Shown here: positions 8,016 through 17,165 of the stretch, in pieces
Numbering within the stretch: position 1 is the stretch's first letter
How the letters are laid out: the number at the start of each line of letters is the position of its first letter
Source: Gammaproteobacteria bacterium
GTDB lineage: Bacteria > Pseudomonadota > Gammaproteobacteria > UBA4575
DNA: 64,000 nucleotides
NCBI GenBank assembly: GCA_014075255.1
Contig: CP046178.1
Location: forward strand, 1,630,894 to 1,694,893
Direction: 5' to 3'
Program-made: the position numbers and the translations under genes
Notes under the pieces: generated by a model
Databases searched by the model: none
What the model saw: only the letters and a program-made list of their open reading frames with translations
Told to the model about the DNA's origin: nothing

Positions 8016-8837
8016 TTAAAAAAACAATTCTTTTAATTTAGCGCCAGGATTCTCTGCCACCATAAATGCTTCACCTACTAAGAAGGAGTTAACTCCTTTA
8101 TCAATCATCAAAGCGATATCTTCTTTAGTATGAATTCCACTCTCGGTAACTACATGACAATCCTCTGGCACTTTAGATAACAGATCAAACGTTGTATCTA
8201 GAGAAACTTCGAAATTATGTAAGTTACGATTATTAATCCCAATCATTGTGGGCTCGAGTTTTAAGGCACGGCCCATTTCTTCTGCATTGTGCACTTCAAT
8301 CAGTACATCTAATCGTAATTCTTTACCGAGTGCATATAGCTCTGCCATTTGATCATCTTCCAGGCATGCTGCAATCAGTAACAAACAATCTGCGTCTACC
8401 GCACGTGTCTCATACACCTGATAGGTATCGATAATAAAGTCTTTGCGTAAAATAGGCAGGAAACAAGTCTTTCTCGCAAGTTCCAAAATTGCACAAGATC
8501 CCTTAAAGAATTCTGTATCGGTCAATATAGACACACAACTTGCGCCATTCATTTGGTAGCCTGCTGCAATTTCCATGGGGTTAAAATTTTCTCGTAGAAT
8601 ACCTTTGCTTGGTGAGGCACGTTTAATTTCTGCAATTACGCCTGCACGTTTAGCCGCTTGCGCACCACGCAATGCACGCTCAAAGCCGCGTGGACTAGGC
8701 GCATCATTAGCCATGTCTTGAATTTTATCCAGCGGCATATGCAGCTTACGCTCCACTAGCTCATTTTTTTTATGCTCAATTATCTTGGTGAGAATTTCTG
8801 GGGTGTCATTTTGAGAGCTTGGTTGAGTATTTATCAT
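8016..8837 (-). CDS. trpC: Indole-3-glycerol phosphate synthase
   Basis: A monofunctional TrpC of 273 residues, which closes the ring of CdRP to give indole-3-glycerol phosphate in tryptophan synthesis. The (beta/alpha)8 barrel motifs are all present: AEIKRASPSKG with the active-site lysine, LPILRKDFIID, IGINNRNL and VTESGI. It is not fused to TrpF, unlike the enterobacterial enzyme. It starts 5 bases after the trpD stop, so the two are tightly coupled in the trpE-G-D-C operon. The N-terminus is a little longer than usual; the start at 8837 includes about 15 extra residues before TPEILTKIIEHKK. Confidence 0.96.
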   Translation of the reverse strand: MINTQPSSQNDTPEILTKIIEHKKNELVERKLHMPLDKIQDMANDAPSPRGFERALRGAQAAKRAGVIAEIKRASPSKGILRENFNPMEIAAGYQMNGASCVSILTDTEFFKGSCAILELARKTCFLPILRKDFIIDTYQVYETRAVDADCLLLIAACLEDDQMAELYALGKELRLDVLIEVHNAEEMGRALKLEPTMIGINNRNLHNFEVSLDTTFDLLSKVPEDCHVVTESGIHTKEDIALMIDKGVNSFLVGEAFMVAENPGAKLKELFF

Positions 8838-8842
8838 TTTTA

Positions 8843-9862
8843 TTATTTAAAACTATTTGTATATTCTATGTATTGTTGAAATTTGTTCTTAGCCTCACCA
8901 GAAGCAATAACGTCCGCCGCCAAACTAACCCCTTCTTCCAGCGTTGCGGCTTTATCGCTTGCATACAATGCAGCACCTGCATTTAGCTTTACAATATCTA
9001 ACGCTGCACCTGTTTTATTTTCAAAAACATCATTCACTATTAGTAAACTATTAGCAGCATCCTTCGCCACAATATCAGCAAGATTACCTTCGTCCAGCCC
9101 AAATTGTTTCGGCGAAATACTATAACAAGATACCGCTCCATTCTTTAGTTCGGCAATTTGAGTATTGCTGGCAATACTAATTTCATCCAAACCATCGTCT
9201 GCATGCACGACGAGTACATGCTTACTTCCTAATGATTTTAGTACATTTGCCAACGGCTCAAGCCATTGCTTGCTAAACACACCCAATACTTGATGCGGCG
9301 CACTGGCTGGATTCGTTAGCGGGCCTAATAAGTTAAACATAGTGCGCACACCTAACTCTTTGCGCGGGCCAATCGCATGTTTCATTGCACTGTGATGCGC
9401 TGGGGCAAACAAGAAGCCTATGCCTAATTCTTCTATACAATTAGCAACTTGCTTTGGCGTTAGCTGAAGATTTACACCTGCAATTTCTAATACGTCTGCA
9501 CTACCACTTTTACTAGAAACTGAACGATTACCGTGTTTAGCGACTCTTGCGCCGGCTGCAGCGGCCACAAACGCAACGCATGTAGAAACATTAAAGGTAC
9601 CTTTCGAATCTCCACCTGTACCACATGTGTCGACTAAGTTTTCTGTGGCTACATTTACTTTTGCAGAAAGCTCACGCATTACAGCAGCAGCAGCGGTGAG
9701 TTCTTCGACCACTTCGCCCTTCATACGTAGCGCTACTAGAAAACCCGCAACCTGTGCAGGTGTTGCTTCACCCGACATTACCACACGCATGACCGCTGTC
9801 ATTTGCTCTGAATTAAGATGATTACCTTCGATTACAGTATTAATAGCTTGCTGAATATTCAT
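8843..9862 (-). CDS. trpD: Anthranilate phosphoribosyltransferase
   Basis: A 339-residue TrpD that transfers phosphoribose from PRPP to anthranilate. The PRPP-binding glycine loop [14 protein letters not shown] and the anthranilate-site region [18 protein letters not shown] are intact, as is [23 protein letters not shown]. Length is typical of the stand-alone enzyme, so it is not fused to TrpG. It lies 22 bases after trpG and 5 bases before trpC in one transcript. Confidence 0.97.
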   Translation of the reverse strand: MNIQQAINTVIEGNHLNSEQMTAVMRVVMSGEATPAQVAGFLVALRMKGEVVEELTAAAAVMRELSAKVNVATENLVDTCGTGGDSKGTFNVSTCVAFVAAAAGARVAKHGNRSVSSKSGSADVLEIAGVNLQLTPKQVANCIEELGIGFLFAPAHHSAMKHAIGPRKELGVRTMFNLLGPLTNPASAPHQVLGVFSKQWLEPLANVLKSLGSKHVLVVHADDGLDEISIASNTQIAELKNGAVSCYSISPKQFGLDEGNLADIVAKDAANSLLIVNDVFENKTGAALDIVKLNAGAALYASDKAATLEEGVSLAADVIASGEAKNKFQQYIEYTNSFK

Positions 9863-9884
9863 AAAAAGAGCACTAAAAGAAATA

Positions 9885-10466
9885 TTAGTTTTGACGAACG
9901 AAATTAGTTAACAAATGATGACCAAAGTCTGTGAGAATCGATTCCGGATGAAACTGCACACCTTCAACTGCAAGTTCTTTATGGCGCACACCCATAATTT
10001 CATCTAATTCGCCGGCAGCATCTTCTGTCCAAGCTGTGACTTCCAGACAATCTGGTATCGATTGCTTTTCAATGACTAATGAATGGTAACGTGTAGCCGT
10101 AAATGGATTGTCGCATTTTTCAAAAACATGTTGATTGTGATGATGCACCATTGACGTTTTACCGTGCATGACTTGTTGGGCTTTAATAATCTTACCGCCA
10201 TACGCTTGACCAATACTTTGGTGGCCCAAACAAACTCCTAAAATTGGTATTTCTCCGCCTAACTCCGCAATGATTTCTAATGAAATCCCTGCTTCATTTG
10301 GTGTACAAGGGCCAGGGGAAATAACAATGTGGTGTGGCTGCAGCGCTTTTATTTCTTTAATGCCAATTTGATCATTACGTACAACTTTAACTTCCTCACC
10401 AATCTCCCCGAGGTATTGCACCAGGTTGTAGGTAAATGAATCATAATTGTCAATCATTAAAATCAT
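9885..10466 (-). CDS. trpG: Anthranilate synthase component II (glutamine amidotransferase)
   Basis: A 193-residue class I glutamine amidotransferase that supplies ammonia to TrpE. The catalytic Cys sits in [15 protein letters not shown], and the His-Glu pair in [10 protein letters not shown]. Proteins of this type can also serve PabB in folate synthesis, but its place between trpE and trpD makes TrpG the main role. The start ATG begins [19 protein letters not shown], the usual N-terminus. It follows trpE by about 40 bases. Confidence 0.95.
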   Translation of the reverse strand: MILMIDNYDSFTYNLVQYLGEIGEEVKVVRNDQIGIKEIKALQPHHIVISPGPCTPNEAGISLEIIAELGGEIPILGVCLGHQSIGQAYGGKIIKAQQVMHGKTSMVHHHNQHVFEKCDNPFTATRYHSLVIEKQSIPDCLEVTAWTEDAAGELDEIMGVRHKELAVEGVQFHPESILTDFGHHLLTNFVRQN

Positions 10467-10507
10467 AGGATTATTTATATCTGAGCCACTAGCAGTCTTT
10501 CAATGAA

Positions 10508-11968
10508 CTATACAATGGATGCCGCAGCTTTAGCAGCCTTAAGCATTGCGCCTGCTTTATTATTCGTTTCAATCCATTCATTTTCAGGAACAGAGTCATA
10601 AACGATTCCTGCTCCCGCTTGTATATAAAGTTTTTCGTCTTTAATAACGGCTGTGCGAATTGCAATCGCAGTATCCATGTTGCCATCCCAGGATATGTAA
10701 CCTACTGCACCAGAATAAATGCCGCGTTTAGTAAGCTCATATTCGCTGATTATTTCCATAGCGCGTATTTTAGGTGCGCCGCTTACCGTACCTGCAGGGA
10801 AAGTCGCTCTTAATACATCTATCGCATCCAATTTTCCATCTAACTGACCCGTAACATTTGAAACGATATGCATAACATGAGAATAACGTTCAATAATCAT
10901 TTTATCAGTGAGCTCTACCGAACCTGTTTTCGCTACATGGCCAACATCATTACGACCGAGATCAATTAACATAAGATGTTCCGCAAGCTCTTTTGGGTCT
11001 TGCAAAAGCTCTGCTTCTAACTCGAGATCATGTTGCGCATCTTTGCCTCTTGGTCGCGTACCTGCAATGGGCCTAACGGTTACCTCATCATCTTCCAAGC
11101 GAACTAAAATTTCTGGAGAAGAACCCACAATATAAAAGTCCTCCATATTCAAGTAGTACATGTATGGCGATGGGTTTAAGCTACGCAAACTTCGATATAA
11201 ATTAATTGGCGGCGCAGTAAATTCAGTACTTTGTCTTTGTGACAACACGACTTGCATGACATCTCCTTCGCGTATGTATTCACGTGCCCCATCCACTGCT
11301 TGCTTAAATTTAATTTCAGGAAACTCTGAAACAAAATTTACCGGTACTTGTGGAGTTTTCGCAGCAACTTTTGGTGCAGGTTGTTGCAGCATTGCAGCAA
11401 TCTCATCTAAACGCATTTCACCTGATGCTAATGCACGTTCTTGTTTTGGATCAACATGAACAATGATAAATATTTTTCCGCTTAAGCTATCGAACACCAC
11501 TAGCTCTTTAGACACCATGAGAAATATATCGGGTGTTTGCAAAACATCCGCCTTAGCCTCGCCTTTCAAACGTGGTTCAATATATTGAATAGTTTCGTAA
11601 CCAAAATATCCCACTACTCCGCCAGTGAAACGCGGCAATTCTGGAATATCAGGCACGTTGAATTGTTGTAGAAAGCTTTGCACCCAAGTTAATGGATCTT
11701 GTACATTCTGTTCGTGAACTTGGTTATTTTTCTCATGCACCACTTTATTACCGAACACTTTGATGTGTTCGGCGCTAGACAAACCTATAAAGGAGTAACG
11801 ACCCCATCGTTCTCCACCCTGTACCGATTCAAATAAATAGGTATATGGCTGATGAGCCAGTTTTAGATAAGCACTAAGAGGAGTATCAAGATCAGCTAAC
11901 ACTTCCCGCACCAGCGGAATGCAGGTATAGCCTTGGCTAGTTAGTAAATCAAATTGTGCGGAATCCAT
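10508..11968 (-). CDS. trpE: Anthranilate synthase component I
   Basis: A 486-residue chorismate-using enzyme that makes anthranilate with TrpG. The chorismate-binding domain shows RPIAGTRPRGK, LIDLGRNDVGHV and FPAGTVSGAPKIRAMEII. The N-terminal domain includes YTYLFESVQGGERWGRYSFIG, where tryptophan feedback inhibition acts in this family. TGGAG lies 9 bases before the ATG, giving a good ribosome-binding site. The gph gene ends about 120 bases upstream, and that gap contains a possible leader peptide with a Trp codon. Confidence 0.97.
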   Translation of the reverse strand: MDSAQFDLLTSQGYTCIPLVREVLADLDTPLSAYLKLAHQPYTYLFESVQGGERWGRYSFIGLSSAEHIKVFGNKVVHEKNNQVHEQNVQDPLTWVQSFLQQFNVPDIPELPRFTGGVVGYFGYETIQYIEPRLKGEAKADVLQTPDIFLMVSKELVVFDSLSGKIFIIVHVDPKQERALASGEMRLDEIAAMLQQPAPKVAAKTPQVPVNFVSEFPEIKFKQAVDGAREYIREGDVMQVVLSQRQSTEFTAPPINLYRSLRSLNPSPYMYYLNMEDFYIVGSSPEILVRLEDDEVTVRPIAGTRPRGKDAQHDLELEAELLQDPKELAEHLMLIDLGRNDVGHVAKTGSVELTDKMIIERYSHVMHIVSNVTGQLDGKLDAIDVLRATFPAGTVSGAPKIRAMEIISEYELTKRGIYSGAVGYISWDGNMDTAIAIRTAVIKDEKLYIQAGAGIVYDSVPENEWIETNNKAGAMLKAAKAAASIV

Positions 11969-12019
11969 GTCATCTCCAGAATATTAAAAAGAAAAGCGAG
12001 CAAAAACGTTAGTGTTGTA

Positions 12020-12073
12020 CTAGCAACGCCAACTAAATAACTCAGCAATTCCTTTTTGCAATGAGATGAACAT
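12020..12073 (-). promoter_or_regulatory. Possible trp leader peptide / attenuator region
   Basis: Between gph and trpE, on the minus strand, an ATG opens a 17-codon frame (MFISLQKGIAELFSWRC) ending in TAG. It contains one Trp codon two residues before the end. The Trp codon and stop lie at the foot of an imperfect hairpin (GTTGCTAGT...ACTAAC) followed by TTTTT about 50 bases before trpE. That is the layout of a transcription attenuator, but a single Trp codon, a weak stem and a distant AAGGA make this tentative. Confidence 0.35.
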
Positions 12074-12087
12074 TGAAAAATAATTCC

Positions 12088-12777
12088 TTACGCGGTTGAA
12101 AGAAGGTATTGCGGTATCTCCGCAATGGAGTCAATTATATAGTCTGCGCCCAAAGCATCAACTCCTTTCCCTTGATGATACCCATAACTGACGCAAAATG
12201 ACTTCATATTCGCCAATTGAGCCGCTTTTATATCACTAGCGGAATCCCCCACCATTATTGCCTGCTGTGGGCTCAAGTTGGTCTGCTTGAGAATCGCTTG
12301 CAACACTTGAGGATCGGGCTTTTTTACAGTTAAGTCATCACCGCAGATCAGGTAATCGAAAAAATGGTCTATTTTAAATGCCTCCATAAGCGGTGGCGTG
12401 AATCTTCTTGGCTTATTAGTTATACAAGCCAAAATATAGGATTGCTCACGCAATGCCATTAAACCTTCCAATACACCAGGGTACATTGCACTCTCAACAT
12501 GTATATGTTGTTCATAGATATCAAAAAATAATTGATGTGCTTGCTTAAACAAACCTTCTGGCGGCTCGCCATCCAATTGTCCTGTTAATGCACGTTTAAT
12601 TAAACGACCCGCGCCATTTCCTATCCAGTCACGTACTTGAGCAAGATCGTGCGGTGGAAAATTTAATTCCAGCAACATTTTATTCATGCTGATGGCGATA
12701 TCCGGCGCACTATCGACCAATGTGCCATCCAAATCAAACATCACACAACGCGTTTGCACTAGAGATTGAGCACTCAT
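12088..12777 (-). CDS. gph: Phosphoglycolate phosphatase (HAD superfamily)
   Basis: A 229-residue HAD phosphatase of the Gph type, which hydrolyses 2-phosphoglycolate arising from DNA repair or oxygenase side reactions. Motif I is VMFDLDGTLVDSAPDI with the nucleophile Asp, motif II is ACITNKP, and motif III/IV is MVGDSASDIKAA. A helical cap lies between motifs I and II, as in subclass IA. It sits between rpe and trpE, the same order as in pseudomonads, and that context distinguishes it from other HAD enzymes. It follows rpe by 26 bases. Confidence 0.92.
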   Translation of the reverse strand: MSAQSLVQTRCVMFDLDGTLVDSAPDIAISMNKMLLELNFPPHDLAQVRDWIGNGAGRLIKRALTGQLDGEPPEGLFKQAHQLFFDIYEQHIHVESAMYPGVLEGLMALREQSYILACITNKPRRFTPPLMEAFKIDHFFDYLICGDDLTVKKPDPQVLQAILKQTNLSPQQAIMVGDSASDIKAAQLANMKSFCVSYGYHQGKGVDALGADYIIDSIAEIPQYLLSTA

Positions 12778-12803
12778 AACAAAACTAATCTAAAAGAAAT
12801 GCT

Positions 12804-13499
12804 TTAGGAAGTAACTTTATTGCTGCTAGCGAGTTGCTCGCGCATTTTAGCAATCGTGCCTTGATAATCTTTAGTATTAAATATTGCAGAACCTGCAACA
12901 AAAGTATCTGCGCCCGCTGCTTTTATTTCTGCAATGTTATCGACTTTCACCCCACCATCGATTTCTAAACGAATTGGCAAACCAGATTGGTCAATTATCT
13001 TTCTTGCATGTTTTAATTTTGTGAGCGCTGCAGGAATAAACTTTTGACCACCAAAACCAGGATTAACCGACATCAGTAACACCATGTCTACTTTATCGAG
13101 CACATATTCCAACTGATCAAGCGGCGTCGCCGGATTAAATACCAAACCTGCCTTACAGCCTTGATCGTGTATTAACTGTAAGCTGCGATCCACATGTTCA
13201 GAGGCTTCTGGATGGAAAGTGATATAACTTGCTCCCGCTGCGGCGAAATCTGCAATCATTTGATCCACCGGTTTTACCATCAAATGGACATCGATTGGAG
13301 CCTGCACACCATAGTCTCGCAAGGCCCTACAAATAACCGGCCCAAAAGTCAGGTTCGGTACATAGTGATTATCCATTACATCAAAGTGAACAATATCAGC
13401 CCCTGCAGCAAGCACGGTACTCACCTCTTCACCGAGGCGCGCAAAATCTGCAGACAATATTGAGGGGGCTATCCAGTCCATTGTTGAGTCTGTTGACAT
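12804..13499 (-). CDS. rpe: Ribulose-phosphate 3-epimerase
   Basis: A 231-residue TIM-barrel enzyme that interconverts ribulose 5-phosphate and xylulose 5-phosphate. Signature regions are [35 protein letters not shown] with the metal-binding His-Asp, [12 protein letters not shown] and [11 protein letters not shown]. It is the first gene of the rpe-gph-trp cluster and is divergent from the CopD-like gene. I saw no strong ribosome-binding site before the ATG. Confidence 0.96.
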   Translation of the reverse strand: MSTDSTMDWIAPSILSADFARLGEEVSTVLAAGADIVHFDVMDNHYVPNLTFGPVICRALRDYGVQAPIDVHLMVKPVDQMIADFAAAGASYITFHPEASEHVDRSLQLIHDQGCKAGLVFNPATPLDQLEYVLDKVDMVLLMSVNPGFGGQKFIPAALTKLKHARKIIDQSGLPIRLEIDGGVKVDNIAEIKAAGADTFVAGSAIFNTKDYQGTIAKMREQLASSNKVTS

Positions 13500-13662
13500 A
13501 AATTCACGACATTTGACAAAAATGAGGCTCGCACTTTAGCTTATCAGCATGTAATTTGCAGCAAAGTTCCAGTAAACTTTATCCATAAATAGACACCAAT
13601 TATCTTCACTCTAAGAAAATAATACTTATCAAAAGAAGAGAGCCCAAGGAGAGACCACAATA

Positions 13663-14145
13663 ATGGACTTACAACCGTATTACTTCCCTGCCGCAATCGC
13701 GGGTCATTTAATTGCCGCAGTGATCTGGGTAGGAGGAATGTTTTTTGCCTATATCTCACCAAGACCAGCGGCCGCTAAGGCACTGGAAATGCCACAACGG
13801 CTAAAGCTATGGAAAAGAACACTATCAAGTTTCTTCTTCTGGGTATGGGTTTGTGTAATTACGCTACCCGCAACCGGTTACTGGATAATTGTCGAACATT
13901 ACGGTGGCATGGCACGTGTAGGATGGCATATTCATCTTATGCAAGTGATCGGCATTATTATGATTTTAATTTTTATGCACGTCTTCTTTTCGCCCTTTAG
14001 ACGCTTGTGCAAAGCAGTGAAACAAGAAAATTTTCAGCTGGCGAGCGAGAACCTTGCGCAAGTTCGCAAGTTTATTGGTATTAATTTATTACTTGGCGTG
14101 ATTGTAGTAATGGTTGCAGGCGGCTTACGTTATATTGCAGTCTAA
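13663..14145 (+). CDS. CopD-family membrane protein
   Basis: A 160-residue protein with four predicted membrane helices. It resembles the CopD/YcnJ-like integral membrane domain: AIAGHLIAAVIWVGGMFFAY at the start, with a conserved His and Trp, then a helix containing GYWIIVEHYGG and a His-bearing helix (WHIHLMQVIGIIMILIFMHVFF). The family includes copper-import proteins and proteins of unknown role; conserved histidines suggest haem or copper binding. It stands alone between rpe and a cytochrome c gene pointing the other way. Confidence 0.78.
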   Translation: MDLQPYYFPAAIAGHLIAAVIWVGGMFFAYISPRPAAAKALEMPQRLKLWKRTLSSFFFWVWVCVITLPATGYWIIVEHYGGMARVGWHIHLMQVIGIIMILIFMHVFFSPFRRLCKAVKQENFQLASENLAQVRKFIGINLLLGVIVVMVAGGLRYIAV

Positions 14146-14189
14146 CGAACACCTTAAACCACCTGCAGTACATCAGCTTATTTTAATTA

Positions 14190-14504
14190 TTACTCTTTGC
14201 AACCTAGTGAAGAGTAATAGGCAGCTAAATTAGCCATATCATCATCGCTTAAATTAGCCACCATCGGCGCCATTTGTGCATTCACTCTGGTGCCATCTTT
14301 AAACGCTTTAATTTGTGCTAATAAATACTGTTCTTTCTGCCCGGCTAAGTTTGGCCAAATATCAGTTGGGCTTATACCTTCTCCACCATGGCATGCTGCA
14401 CAAGTAACTGCCTTTGCTTTACCTGCCTCTGCATCACCCGCATAGACGACAACTGAAGAAAGTGATAACAACAAAATACTAACAACCCCTACTAAGTGTT
14501 TCAT
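14190..14504 (-). CDS. Periplasmic class I cytochrome c (c553-like)
   Basis: A 104-residue protein with a signal peptide ([22 protein letters not shown], cleaved before GDAEAGKAK) and a single haem c motif, CAACHG. The likely axial methionine is in [26 protein letters not shown], the usual C-terminal half of small cytochromes c553/c5-like. It is likely a soluble periplasmic electron carrier. The partner is unknown; the adjacent genes are not redox enzymes, so the position gives little help. Confidence 0.9.
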   Translation of the reverse strand: MKHLVGVVSILLLSLSSVVVYAGDAEAGKAKAVTCAACHGGEGISPTDIWPNLAGQKEQYLLAQIKAFKDGTRVNAQMAPMVANLSDDDMANLAAYYSSLGCKE

Positions 14505-14607
14505 TTAGAATGCTCCGAATAATTGTAGTGAAATTTTATATGCTTTTGATTGCTTATGTTAGCTAATGGTTCATTAGCGAAGCAGATTTTGCATAATTTT
14601 ACTCATT

Positions 14608-16113
14608 TTATCCATTGCCTAGATGTGGAATTTGACTAGAATCGGACGTATTCACACGTAGATTACGTGTTACATACATTAAGACCATCAATACAGATAA
14701 TAACAACATTGTACCCATTAATAACGCGTAGTCCTCTAACTGTAATAATGAATACAAAACAGAATAAAGTGCACCTAGTAAGACAAGTATAACGCCAGAT
14801 CGTGACCAACTTTTTAACGCTGCCGCCGTATACAACGTTATTAATCCAACGTTGATTGCTGCAGCAATAATGTATGCTGTTAGAAATTCCATATGCTCCG
14901 CAACCGACAAAAGAATCAAATAAAACAAACTAAGCGTTATTCCAATTAATCCGTACTGCACAAAGTGTAACCTCGCCTGCATGGTTAATTCAAAAATTAG
15001 AAAAGTTAAGAAAGTTAACCCAACAAATAAAATTCCATATTTCACAGCACGAATAACTTTAGAATACAAAAACACCGGTTCAAAAAGATCTACGCCGGCA
15101 ATAAACTCATTCAAATTATAGGAATTCGAGGACGATTCCCAAGATTGTGGAAAATTTCTAGCCAAATGCGGAATCGACCACATTGACGAAAAACCATCCT
15201 CTTTGATTTTGTATTCAGTTGGTAATGTCATGCCCTGAAAACTAGGGTGCGGCCAACTAGAATTCATATTAACCACTGTGTTTTCTCCAAAGGGCGCAAA
15301 ACGAAAACCTTTACTACCATTAACAGAGAGATTGGCATTGAATTCATGCTTATCCTTTGATGAATCAAAATCAGCCAAGCTTGCATGAAAACCATATTGC
15401 AAAAGTTTTGTAAGCTTTGTTCCAGAATTAAAACCATTCTCTACACCATTCCAATTTAGTGACGTTACATTATTAATTGCTCGTGTATCCGATAATCCTA
15501 ATATTACAAATGCTTTATCCCAATCAATGCGGTGTATATGATCAGACAATGATTCAATATTAGGTTTTTCAAAGCTGCCACTTAACGAGATGTCTGCTTT
15601 ATATACTAGAGAATCATAAATGCCACGTTTCCTGTGCTCTTCTAACAAATCCACATCAATTTTTAAATCTTTTGGTAAATGCACTGCATAACGCGTTAAG
15701 TATTTAATTTTGGTCTTAGTTTTCTCCCTATCGTATTCATCCGTTGTTGTCTCTTTACTTACATGCTCAATGACAAATGGGATGACTAAAATTGGTGCCT
15801 GGAGTGTTTGTTGCCCTCCCCATGTATTGGAAATTTCTTGTAATACATTTCGATACAGGCCATTCCGCTCGTGCACAACTCCCTCAAACATGCCCAATGG
15901 AATTAACATTACAATCGCTAGTATTCCTATAATGACCCCGCGTACAGTTAATTTTTGGTTCATATTTTTTACCACACCTTGATAGGTGTCTTTTACACTA
16001 TTCATATCTGTTGGATTTACCTGTAAAAATTTGCGAACTAATAAAAAGATTATTAAACCGATACCTACGAGCATGGCTAATAATATGAGCGAAAAAAGTA
16101 CCCCGATAAACAT
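14608..16113 (-). CDS. creD: CreD-family inner-membrane protein
   Basis: CreD (inner-membrane protein of the CreBC regulon), with one N-terminal helix pair, a large periplasmic domain (VVHERNGLYRNVLQEISNTWGG to about residue 350) and a C-terminal set of membrane helices. Its biochemical role is not known. The longest frame begins at 16311, but those first 66 residues look non-coding. The ATG at 16113 (MFIGVLFSL) has GGAAG a few bases upstream, and ATG 16005 is an alternative closer to the E. coli start. No creB/creC genes are beside it. The gene is divergent from the fimbrial chaperone. Confidence 0.85.
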   Translation of the reverse strand: MFIGVLFSLILLAMLVGIGLIIFLLVRKFLQVNPTDMNSVKDTYQGVVKNMNQKLTVRGVIIGILAIVMLIPLGMFEGVVHERNGLYRNVLQEISNTWGGQQTLQAPILVIPFVIEHVSKETTTDEYDREKTKTKIKYLTRYAVHLPKDLKIDVDLLEEHRKRGIYDSLVYKADISLSGSFEKPNIESLSDHIHRIDWDKAFVILGLSDTRAINNVTSLNWNGVENGFNSGTKLTKLLQYGFHASLADFDSSKDKHEFNANLSVNGSKGFRFAPFGENTVVNMNSSWPHPSFQGMTLPTEYKIKEDGFSSMWSIPHLARNFPQSWESSSNSYNLNEFIAGVDLFEPVFLYSKVIRAVKYGILFVGLTFLTFLIFELTMQARLHFVQYGLIGITLSLFYLILLSVAEHMEFLTAYIIAAAINVGLITLYTAAALKSWSRSGVILVLLGALYSVLYSLLQLEDYALLMGTMLLLSVLMVLMYVTRNLRVNTSDSSQIPHLGNG

Positions 16114-16378
16114 GCAACTTCCGTTAGTAATTTGTGGTTTGCTCAAGAGGCTAACTAGGAAAGATGACGAAAATATGCGTTCAAAATGAATAATTGTGGA
16201 AAGCGAGTTAGAGTGGCTTCCAATGATGAATGGCCTGAATATGTTGACAGACTGTTTTTGTTGTAGACGTGCTAGAAGCAATTTAAACACCCGATCCAAC
16301 CAGCCAATCAAATGTGCATTTGAGCATTTTCTGTTGGAATTTCAGTCAATTAGGCGGTCTAATCCCGTGCATATACAA

Positions 16379-17148
16379 ATGAGTACAATACAAAGGATCC
16401 CAATTCTCATGCTCGCACATTTGAAAAATCTAACACTACAGAAATTAATTTCGCATGCCGCGGTATTTCTTTCACTGTGTTTTTTATTAGCCGTTCCTAC
16501 ATCGTCAGTATTTGCAAACATGGTGCTAAGCGATGCAATCATACATTTTGAACCTGGCAAACCCTTACGCAAAGACATTGAAGTAGAGAATGCGGGTAGT
16601 GAAACACTCTACATTCAAGTGGAGCCAATAATTGTAAAAACCCAGGCACTGAAAATGAAACAAGGGAAATAATCAAAGACCCAAGAGAATCGGGTTTACT
16701 TGTTTCTCCAAATAAATTAGTTATTCCGCCAAAAGGTCGAAAGCTCGCACGTTTTGTTTTACTCAAGCCGCCAACAGACAAAGAAGCAGTTTACCGAGTA
16801 ACTTTCAAACCAATTTCAAATCAATTGATAGCGGAAAATAATCAAGTTGGCGTTAAAATTGTGATTGCTTATCAAGTTCTTGTGTTAGCACAGCCGCTAA
16901 ACCCAAAACCAGACTTAATTGCTACACGCTCAGGCAGCACTATTCGCTTTAAAAATAATGGCAATACAAATATTCTTTTACGCGAAGGTAAGCAATGCCC
17001 CTCTAAAGATAGCCTTGATGAAGAATGTGAAATATTCAAAGGCAATCGCCTTTATGCGGGTAATGAATGGACAATAAAATTACCAAATAGTCAGCCGGTT
17101 AAATACTATCTGAGCATAGGCACTAAAAACTCTATAAAAGAGTACTAG
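16379..17148 (+). pseudogene. Fimbrial chaperone, split by a one-base frameshift
   Basis: The first part (from ATG 16379, or ATG 16409) encodes a signal peptide and the start of a PapD-like immunoglobulin domain (DAIIHFEPGKPLRKDIEVENAG, ETLYIQVEPI). It then runs into a stop at 16670. The second part, open from before 16641 to 17148, continues the same domain: SPNKLVIPPKGRKLARFV and the C-terminal domain ending YYLSIGTKNSIKEY. Adding one A to the A5 run at 16636-16640 joins the two smoothly (VEPIIVKNPGTENET). It is followed by the usher after 17 bases, so it should be the periplasmic chaperone of this pilus system. The break may be a sequencing error. Confidence 0.82.
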
Positions 17149-17165
17149 TCTTATAACATTACAAA

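Noticed and set aside
16114-16311. N-terminal 66-residue extension of CreD
   Set aside because: The extra part is unlike CreD, lies in the divergent promoter region, and ATG 16113 has a better ribosome-binding site.
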